Source of the DNA: an uncultured Pseudomonas sp.
GTDB taxonomy: Bacteria; Pseudomonadota; Gammaproteobacteria; Pseudomonadales; Pseudomonadaceae
DNA length: 5,207 bases
Direction: 5' to 3'
NCBI RefSeq assembly: GCF_946885885.1
Contig: NZ_CAMPHN010000267.1
Location: forward strand, 1 to 5,207
Each line of letters starts with the position of its first letter. The first letter of the stretch is position 1. This document shows positions 1 through 5,207 of the stretch, piece after piece. Under the pieces are notes generated by a model. It had not been told where the DNA came from. It made no database searches and saw only the letters and a list, made by a program, of their open reading frames with translations. The position numbers and the translations under genes are program-made.

Positions 1-668
1 TCCTCGGCATGCGCGGGATTCGCCTGTGTTTGCAGCGCCCGGAGCTGTTGCGCACGCAGTTGCGCGCCGTGCTCGGTGCGGCTGGGCTGAGCCGTCTACA
101 TCTGATGTTGCCGATGGTCGCGAGCCTCGAGGAGCTGCGCGAGGTGCGCGGCATGCTGGAGCAGGAGGCCGTGGCCCTGGGTGTGAGCCAATTGCCCCAG
201 CTCGGCATCATGGTCGAGGTGCCCGCCGCGGCGTTGCTCGCCGAGCAATTCGCCACCGAGGTGGATTTCTTCTCCATCGGCACCAACGACCTGACCCAGT
301 ATTGCTTGGCCATGGATCGCGGCCACCCGCGTCTGGCATCCCAGGCCGATGCCTTGCATCCCGGGGTGTTGCGCCTGATCGAGCTGACGGTGCGCGGCGC
401 CCACGCCCATGGCAAGTGGGTCGGTCTGTGCGGCGGCCTGGCTTCGGAGCCGCTGGCGGTGCCGCTGCTGTTGGGGCTCGGAGTGGACGAACTGTCGGTC
501 AGCGTGCCGGCAATTCCGGCGATCAAGGCCGCGGTGCGCCGCCAGCATATGGGCGACTGCCGCACCCTGGCCACGGAAATACTGACCCTGGGCACCACTG
601 CCCAGGTGCGCCAGCGTTTGCTGGTCGCCAGCCAGAGCGTTACTGAAAGGAGTGCGGAATATGTTTGA
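1..668 (+). CDS. PTS enzyme I-type PEP-binding domain, C-terminal part (5' end outside window)
   Basis: This is the C-terminal portion of a phosphoenolpyruvate:sugar phosphotransferase enzyme I, the cytoplasmic protein that takes phosphate from PEP and passes it through HPr to sugar-specific EII components. The frame is open from base 3 and reads Leu-Gly-Met-Arg-Gly, matching the internal enzyme I segment LGxRxIR, so the ATG at base 9 is not the real start. Numbering from that Met: the PEP-site Glu lies in VEVPAA (E70), the signature FFSIGTNDLTQY is at 88-98 with Asn93 and Asp94, Arg104 follows, and the catalytic Cys is C141 in GKWVGLCGG. Housekeeping enzyme I proteins usually have CGE here. 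As I recall, CGG is typical of the EI module of Pseudomonas multiphosphoryl transfer proteins (FruB, NagF), so a fused EIIA-HPr-EI protein is likely, but the diagnostic N-terminus is missing. The gene overlaps the next one by 8 nt. The domain identity is firm; the subtype is inferred. Confidence 0.9.
   Translation, partial: LGMRGIRLCLQRPELLRTQLRAVLGAAGLSRLHLMLPMVASLEELREVRGMLEQEAVALGVSQLPQLGIMVEVPAAALLAEQFATEVDFFSIGTNDLTQYCLAMDRGHPRLASQADALHPGVLRLIELTVRGAHAHGKWVGLCGGLASEPLAVPLLLGLGVDELSVSVPAIPAIKAAVRRQHMGDCRTLATEILTLGTTAQVRQRLLVASQSVTERSAEYV
646..652 (+). promoter_or_regulatory. Ribosome-binding site of the EIIB-like gene
   Basis: AAAGGAG lies inside the end of the enzyme I gene, 8 nt before the ATG at 661. 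It selects ATG 661 over an in-frame GTG at 652, whose first base is part of this motif and which therefore cannot use it. Confidence 0.7.
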
Positions 669-960
669 GCGAATCGGCGACTGGTTCTGGAACGCCCTGA
701 CCCCGGATCTGGTGCAGGACGAAAACCAGAGCGTAGCGGCGGCGATTTCCCCAGCAATGCTCGCTGCCCTGGGCGGTGCAACCAACCTGAAATCCTGCCA
801 GCCGGTCGCCTTGACCCGCCTGCGTGTGGAGCTGCGCGATGCCGGCCTGTTGCAGGAGAGCGCCTTGCGTGAAGCCGGCGTGCCGGCCTTGATGACGCTG
901 CCGGATGGGGTGTTTCATTTGTTGTTGGGGGTGCCTGAGAGCGGGGCTGCTACGCCGTAG
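661..960 (+). CDS. Small stand-alone PTS EIIB-like protein (glucose/GlcNAc family) lacking the usual phosphorylated Cys
   Basis: This encodes a 99-residue soluble protein. Residues 1-30 (MFERIGDWFWNAL...) form an amphipathic-looking leader that I do not recognise. Residues 31-90 resemble the EIIB domain of glucose-family PTS permeases: helix start MLAALGG (33-39), ATNL, then ALTRLRVEL (50-58), a segment L..SALREAGVPAL (64-77), and DGVFHLLLG (82-90), corresponding to canonical GVQ.IFG. In known family members the phosphorylated Cys sits two residues before the T of TRLR (CITRLR or CATRLR). Here that residue is Ala50, and the only Cys is C46, four residues earlier. The protein also ends nine residues after the LLLG strand, so the usual final helix appears to be missing. 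The 8-nt overlap with the enzyme I gene implies co-translation. It could be a regulatory or degenerate EIIB; a phosphotransfer role is doubtful unless C46 substitutes. The fold assignment is moderately sure, the function unknown. Confidence 0.72.
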   Translation: MFERIGDWFWNALTPDLVQDENQSVAAAISPAMLAALGGATNLKSCQPVALTRLRVELRDAGLLQESALREAGVPALMTLPDGVFHLLLGVPESGAATP

Positions 961-986
961 TAAACCTGGCGACGGGGCCCGCTTTT

Positions 987-1062
987 GTAGGGTGGACATG
1001 GCGAAGCCTTGTCCACCGCTGGCTGCCCAATGGCGGACAGGCCTTCGGCATGTCCTCCCTAC
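987..1062. repeat. Inverted pair of GTAG-headed REP-like palindromes (element A)
   Basis: Two hairpins face each other. The left unit begins GTAG (987-990), followed by a palindrome at 991-1017: GGTGGACA (991-998) pairs with TGTCCACC (1010-1017), and inside a T-T mismatch GGC (1000-1002) pairs with GCC (1006-1008) around a GAA loop. The right unit is the same design inverted: GGACA (1035-1039) and GCC (1041-1043) pair with GGC (1047-1049) and TGTCC (1051-1055) around a TTC loop, ending in CTAC (1059-1062). The outer arms 987-999 and 1050-1062 are reverse complements at 12 of 13 positions. A GTAG or GTGG tetranucleotide at the head of a palindrome is the described hallmark of REP sequences associated with RAYT (REP-associated TnpA-REP-type) transposases. 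No RAYT gene is in the window. There is no downstream T-run on either strand, so it is not a standard intrinsic terminator. Confidence 0.8.
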
Positions 1063-1084
1063 GGGATCGCAGGCGTGCCGGAGG

Positions 1085-1188
1085 GTAGGTTGGGCTGAGC
1101 TATGCGAAGCCCAACAAGGCAAGGCGCAACGATGCGATTCGCAAGATTGCCGTTGGGCTTCGTCGCTGCGCTCCTCAACCCAACCTAC
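1085..1188. repeat. Larger inverted pair of GTAG-headed REP-like palindromes (element B)
   Basis: This is a 104-nt nested inverted repeat. The ends GTAGGTTGGG (1085-1094) and CCCAACCTAC (1179-1188) are perfect reverse complements. Left hairpin: GTTGGGCT (1089-1096) with AGCCCAAC (1108-1115). Right hairpin: GTTGGG (1152-1157) with CCCAAC (1179-1184). In addition CGAAGCCCAAC (1105-1115) is the exact reverse complement of GTTGGGCTTCG (1152-1162), so alternative long-range pairing is possible. The spacer has its own weak fold: GGCAA (1118-1122) with TTGCC (1147-1151), and TGCG (1133-1136) with CGCA (1140-1143). The GTAG head and the GCGAAGCC core are shared with element A, but the stem sequence differs. 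It ends 15 nt from the hexR stop codon and lies between converging genes, so it may protect or end transcripts from either side; that role is inferred. Confidence 0.85.
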
Positions 1189-1203
1189 GCCTGCTCGTGC
1201 AAA

Positions 1204-2073
1204 TTACATCGGCTCTTCGTCCAGCGGATAACGGCTGGCGTTGAGGCTTTCCTTGATTTTGCGCAGGTGCGGTTGGAAGTCCACGCCGCGGCGCAGGGTG
1301 ACGCCGGTGGCGAGTACGTCGAGCACGGTGAGCTGGATGATCCGCGAGGTCATCGGCATGTAGATGTCGGTGTCTTCCGGTAGCGGGATGTTCAGGCTCA
1401 GGGTGCTGGCCAGGGCCAGGGGCGAGCCGGCGGCGGTGAGGCCGAGCACCGAGGCGCCGTTCTCGCGGGCCAGCTGCGCGACTTCGACCAGTTCGCGGGT
1501 GCGCCCGGTGTAGGAAATGATCACGAACAGATCGCCGGTATGCGCCACCGAGGCCAGCATGCGCTGCATCAGCACGTCGGCATGGGCGGAAACCGCGAGG
1601 TTGAAGCGGAAGAACTTGTGCTGCGCATCCAACGCCACCGGAGCCGAGGCGCCGAGGCCGAAGAAGTGAATCTGCCGCGCCTGGATCAACAAGTCGACGG
1701 CGCGACTGATCATTTGTGGATCGATGGCCTGGCAGGCACTGTCCAAGGAAGCAATGGCGCTGCCGAAAATCTTGCGCGTATAGGCTTCGGGCGCATCGTC
1801 GGCTTCCACCGCGCGGCTGACATAGGCCGCGCCGCTGGCCAGGCTTTGCGCCAGCTGCATCTTCAGCTCCGGGTAACCGCTGACGCCGAACGAGCGGCAG
1901 AAGCGGTTGACCGTCGGCTCGCTGACCAGGGCGGCCTGCGCGAGGGCGGCGATGCTGAAGCGGGTAGCGGTCTGAGGGTCGCGCAGAATCACTTCGGCGA
2001 CTTTGCGTTCGGCCTTGTTCAGGCTGTCGAGACGACCCTGGATCTGCTCGAGTAGGTTGCGCACGCGGTCCAT
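1204..2073 (-). CDS. hexR: HexR, RpiR-family transcriptional repressor of the Entner-Doudoroff/zwf regulon
   Basis: This is a 289-residue cytoplasmic DNA-binding protein of the RpiR family, about the length of Pseudomonas HexR. The N-terminal helix-turn-helix domain spans roughly residues 1-77, with the recognition segment [14 protein letters not shown] at 50-63. The SIS phosphosugar-binding domain spans about 125-250, including FFGLGASAP (137-145) and the core [10 protein letters not shown] (186-195). Published P. putida work, as I recall, implicates two Arg in DNA contact and two Ser in effector binding; by alignment these would be R57 and R60 in NRFCR, S143 in GAS and S187 in ISYTG, all present. 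The family effector is KDPG, which releases HexR from operators at zwf, edd and gap. The ATG at 2073 is supported by GAGGAAG on the minus strand (plus 2078-2084). The gene is divergent from zwf across 204 nt with an operator between them, so it may also be autoregulated. It is intact. Confidence 0.96.
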   Translation of the reverse strand: MDRVRNLLEQIQGRLDSLNKAERKVAEVILRDPQTATRFSIAALAQAALVSEPTVNRFCRSFGVSGYPELKMQLAQSLASGAAYVSRAVEADDAPEAYTRKIFGSAIASLDSACQAIDPQMISRAVDLLIQARQIHFFGLGASAPVALDAQHKFFRFNLAVSAHADVLMQRMLASVAHTGDLFVIISYTGRTRELVEVAQLARENGASVLGLTAAGSPLALASTLSLNIPLPEDTDIYMPMTSRIIQLTVLDVLATGVTLRRGVDFQPHLRKIKESLNASRYPLDEEPM

Positions 2074-2085
2074 ATTGCTTCCTCG

Positions 2086-2114
2086 GAAGCCGTGGGCTCA
2101 TGCGAGACGGCTTC
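2086..2114 (-). promoter_or_regulatory. Perfect 8-bp inverted repeat in the hexR leader, next to its ribosome-binding site
   Basis: GAAGCCGT (2086-2093) and ACGGCTTC (2107-2114) are exact reverse complements separated by 13 nt. In the hexR transcript this would form a hairpin ending 1 nt before the GAGGAAG ribosome-binding site (plus 2078-2084). It could modulate hexR translation or mRNA stability, or be a protein-binding palindrome. No U-run follows it, so it is not a terminator. The repeat is plain in the sequence; its function is unknown. Confidence 0.45.
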
Positions 2115-2184
2115 TTGGCTAGACGGTAAAAATGTCGGCTTATCGTACTGATGGCCCCTGGTTGCGACCACTCTAAAGTTAAAA

Positions 2185-2214
2185 TTGGCTAAATGTTGTT
2201 TTTATTACTACATT
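2185..2214 (+). promoter_or_regulatory. Candidate sigma-70 promoter of zwf-pgl-eda
   Basis: A -35-like TTGGCT (2185-2190) is 18 nt from a -10-like TACATT (2209-2214); each matches 4 of 6 consensus bases. The HexR operator covers the spacer and most of the -10, as expected for simple repression. It would give a leader of roughly 55-60 nt before the zwf ATG. A competing candidate is TTGATG (2220-2225), 17 nt from TATTTC (2243-2248). The choice is not proven. Confidence 0.4.
2194..2212. promoter_or_regulatory. HexR operator in the hexR-zwf intergenic region
   Basis: The site TGTTGTTTTTATTACTACA has half-sites TGTTGT (2194-2199) and ACTACA (2207-2212), which are inverted repeats at 5 of 6 positions around a 7-nt AT-rich centre. 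The known Pseudomonas HexR target is described as TTGT-N7/8-ACAA, so the left half fits well and the right half has a CTAC variant. The site is 65 nt upstream of the zwf ATG and 120 nt from the hexR ATG, in the spacer shared by the repressor gene and its classical target. I saw no second clear copy in the window. Confidence 0.75.
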
Positions 2215-2277
2215 TTGCCTTGATGTTTCCGCTGAATCCGGGTATTTCTAGCTTAACTTGATAAAAGAAAGTACATC

Positions 2278-3733
<1,456 letters not shown>

Positions 3734-3747
<14 letters not shown>

Positions 3748-4447
3748 GCTCGACTTACCGATAGGCGTGGTGGCGCGCAGCCACAGCGACGCCAAACACC
3801 TGGCGCAAGACCTGGCCAATGCGGTGGCGACAACGCTGCGCGCGGCGATCCACAGCCATGGCGTCGCGACCCTGGTGGTGTCCGGCGGGCGTAGCCCGGT
3901 GGCGTTTTTCGAATGCCTGGCCAAGCAGGAATTGCCCTGGGCGCAGGTGGTGATCAGCCTGGCCGACGAGCGTTGGGTGCCGGTCAGCCATGCCGACAGC
4001 AACGAAGGCCTGGTGCGTCGCCATCTGTTACGCGGCCCGGCTGCGGCGGCGCGTTTTATCGGCTTGTATCACGCGGCAGAGAGCCTTGAAAAAGCGGCGC
4101 TGCTGGCCAATCAGGCGCTCGCCGAATTGCCGCCGATCGACGTGCTGGTGCTGGGCATGGGCGACGATGGCCATACCGCTTCGCTGTTTCCCGATAGCCC
4201 GAATTTACATGAGGCGCTGCGTGTCGACTGCCCGCAGCGCTGCCTGCCGATGCAGGCGCCCAGCGTGCCACGGCAGCGCTTGAGCATGACCCTGTCGCTA
4301 TTGGCCACCGCGCACCTGCCACTGCTGGCCATCCAGGGCGCGAGCAAGCTGCAGACGCTCAGCCAGGCCCTGGTATGCGAAGACGTGGCGAACATGCCGA
4401 TTCGCGCCTTTTTACGTCCCCCTCTCGAGATTTACTGGTGCCCCTAG
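3734..4447 (+). CDS. pgl: 6-phosphogluconolactonase
   Basis: Pgl hydrolyses 6-phosphogluconolactone, the product of Zwf, to 6-phosphogluconate in the cytoplasm. The 237-residue protein matches the length of Pseudomonas Pgl. It has the glucosamine-6-phosphate isomerase/6-phosphogluconolactonase fold: phosphate-binding loop VVSGGRSP (48-55), LADERWVP (76-83) with the conserved Asp78-Glu79-Arg80, [10 protein letters not shown], and the active-site segment [15 protein letters not shown] (139-153) with His147. The C-terminus ends in PLEIYWCP, like its relatives. The start at 3734 gives MAISKLDLP and is backed by GGGAGG; it lies inside zwf (14-nt overlap), which implies translational coupling of two consecutive steps. 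NagB-type deaminases share the fold, but the zwf context and the [13 protein letters not shown] motif settle the call. It is intact. Confidence 0.97.
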
Positions 4448-4465
4448 GCCCGAAGGACCAGCCTT

Positions 4466-5152
4466 ATGATCAACCAAGCAAAGACCAGCCCAGCCGATAG
4501 TCCGCAAACCCGCATGGCGGAAAAAATCGCCCAGATCGACAGCCTCTGCGCCCGCGCGCGGATCATGCCGGTGATCACCATTGCCCGTGAGCAGGACATA
4601 TTGCCGCTGGCCGATGCCCTGGCCGCAGGCGGCCTCAGCGTATTGGAAATCACCCTGCGTTCGGCCCATGGCCTGACCGCCATCCGTCAGCTGCGCGAGC
4701 AGCGCCCGGAGCTTTGTATCGGTGCCGGCACCGTGCTCGACCGGCAAATGCTCGGCGCCGCCGTCGAGGCCGGTGCGCAATTTATCGTCACCCCGGGCTC
4801 GACCCGCGAATTGCTCGAAGCCAGCCTGGAAAGCGACGTGCCACTGTTGCCCGGCGTCAGCAGCGCCTCGGAAATCATGCTCGGCTATGCCCTCGGTTAC
4901 CGCCGCTTCAAGTTGTTCCCCGCCGAAGTCTGCGGCGGCACCGCGGCGCTCAAAGCCCTGGGCGGACCTTTCCCCGGGGTGAAATTCTGCCCGACCGGCG
5001 GCATCAATCCGGATAATCTGCAGCGTTATATGGCCCAGCCCAATGTGATGTGCGTCGGCGGCACCTGGATGTTCGACAGCGAGTGGGTCAAGCAGGGCGA
5101 TTGGGCGCGTATTCAGCAGTGCAGCAGCGAGGCGTTGCAGCTGCTGGGCTAG
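4466..5152 (+). CDS. eda: KDPG aldolase (2-dehydro-3-deoxyphosphogluconate / 4-hydroxy-2-oxoglutarate aldolase)
   Basis: Eda cleaves 2-keto-3-deoxy-6-phosphogluconate to pyruvate and glyceraldehyde-3-phosphate, the last step specific to the ED pathway. The 228-residue protein is a class I aldolase with a TIM-barrel fold. Visible motifs are ARIMPVITI (31-39), the general-base Glu61 in LEITLR (60-65), GAGTVLD, the phosphate-loop segment IVTPG, LLPGVSSASEIMLGY, and the Schiff-base Lys149 in FKLFPAE (148-154), then FCPTGGIN and VMCVGGTW near the end. The ATG at 4466 has GAAGGA (4452-4457) 8 nt upstream. The first 16 residues are outside the conserved core, and an internal ATG at 4514 is possible but lacks an obvious ribosome-binding site. 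It lies 18 nt after pgl in the same operon. Its substrate, KDPG, is the known HexR effector, so Eda also removes the inducer. The dehydratase gene edd is not in the window. Confidence 0.97.
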   Translation: MINQAKTSPADSPQTRMAEKIAQIDSLCARARIMPVITIAREQDILPLADALAAGGLSVLEITLRSAHGLTAIRQLREQRPELCIGAGTVLDRQMLGAAVEAGAQFIVTPGSTRELLEASLESDVPLLPGVSSASEIMLGYALGYRRFKLFPAEVCGGTAALKALGGPFPGVKFCPTGGINPDNLQRYMAQPNVMCVGGTWMFDSEWVKQGDWARIQQCSSEALQLLG

Positions 5153-5207
5153 CAGGCTGTTGAAAAACTACCTGCGTTGGCAATACTGCGTTAAAAACAG
5201 GCTCGGA
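5153..5207. repeat. Edge of a probable dispersed repeat downstream of eda (truncated by window end)
   Basis: The 55 nt after the eda stop contain short direct repeats: CAGGCT at 5153-5158 and 5198-5203, AAAAAC at 5163-5168 and 5193-5198, and CTGCGTT at 5172-5178 and 5186-5192. GCAGG (5152-5156) could pair weakly with CCTGC (5171-5175). The opening CAGGCTGTTGAAAAAC resembles, from memory, intergenic repeat ends seen in several Pseudomonas genomes, possibly MITE- or IS-related. No matching inverted end is inside the window. No strong intrinsic terminator for the operon is visible before the cut. Confidence 0.35.

Noticed and set aside
96..785. Open frame of about 229 codons on the minus strand opposite the enzyme I fragment
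   Set aside because: Shadow of a well-supported plus-strand gene; low-complexity composition rich in Gln and His, with no domain visible.
971..987. GGGGCCCGCTTTTG after the EIIB-like gene as an intrinsic terminator
   Set aside because: The GC palindrome has no room for a loop and only four Ts follow, so it does not make a convincing terminator hairpin.
987..1188. CRISPR array
   Set aside because: The repeats are inverted pairs with two different stem sequences, not regularly spaced direct repeats with unique spacers, and no cas gene is present.
905..1231. Plus-strand open frames running through the repeat region and the 3' end of hexR (also 1102-1383)
   Set aside because: They translate palindromic repeats and the antisense of hexR; no ribosome-binding site and no recognisable protein.
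1175..2101. Second minus-strand open frame overlapping hexR
   Set aside because: Its translation is Arg/Pro/Ser-rich with no family motif; the overlapping HexR frame has the full HTH and SIS motifs.
2159..2170. Near-palindrome TGGTTGCGACCA in the hexR-zwf spacer as an extra operator
   Set aside because: Only 4-bp arms, no match to a regulator motif I know, and this level of symmetry is expected by chance.

Overview
The window looks like chromosomal DNA of a GC-rich gammaproteobacterium, very probably a Pseudomonas. The evidence is the gene order hexR (leftward) / zwf-pgl-eda (rightward), which is the Pseudomonas Entner-Doudoroff (ED) locus, together with protein sequences that read like the Pseudomonas orthologues as I remember them. 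The GTAG-headed palindromic repeats next to hexR also fit this genus. I cannot assign a species from sequence alone.

Layout. (1) Bases 1-668 are the 3' end of a gene for the PEP-binding domain of a PTS enzyme I. Its motifs resemble the multidomain (EIIA-HPr-EI) proteins of the FruB/NagF type more than a housekeeping enzyme I. It overlaps by 8 nt a small gene (661-960) for a stand-alone protein resembling the EIIB domain of the glucose/N-acetylglucosamine PTS family. At the position where the phosphorylated Cys is expected, this protein has Ala. (2) Bases 961-1203 have no gene. They hold two back-to-back inverted pairs of repetitive extragenic palindrome (REP)-like units (987-1062 and 1085-1188), between two converging transcription units. 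(3) hexR (2073 to 1204, minus strand) encodes the RpiR/SIS-family repressor of central sugar catabolism. (4) The 204-nt divergent spacer is AT-rich on the zwf side. It contains a HexR-type operator (2194-2212) lying over a plausible zwf promoter, and a perfect 8-bp inverted repeat directly upstream of the hexR ribosome-binding site. (5) zwf (2278-3747), pgl (3734-4447) and eda (4466-5152) form a tight operon. (6) The last 55 nt contain short direct repeats and look like the edge of a dispersed repeat that continues outside the window.

How the parts work together. Zwf oxidises glucose-6-phosphate to 6-phosphogluconolactone and Pgl hydrolyses it to 6-phosphogluconate. The dehydratase Edd (not in the window) makes KDPG, and Eda cleaves KDPG to pyruvate and glyceraldehyde-3-phosphate. 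In Pseudomonas HexR is known to be released from DNA by KDPG, so an intermediate of the pathway induces the operon; the operator position here fits that loop. The PTS genes at the left end are a separate unit ending tail-to-tail with hexR. They may feed phosphosugars into the same metabolism, but that link is inferred from adjacency only.

I found no tRNA, rRNA, CRISPR array, transposase gene or defence system. The ED operon itself is ordinary. The most unusual items are the Cys-less EIIB-like protein and the paired REP-like elements. I see no convincing sign of a wholly new system.
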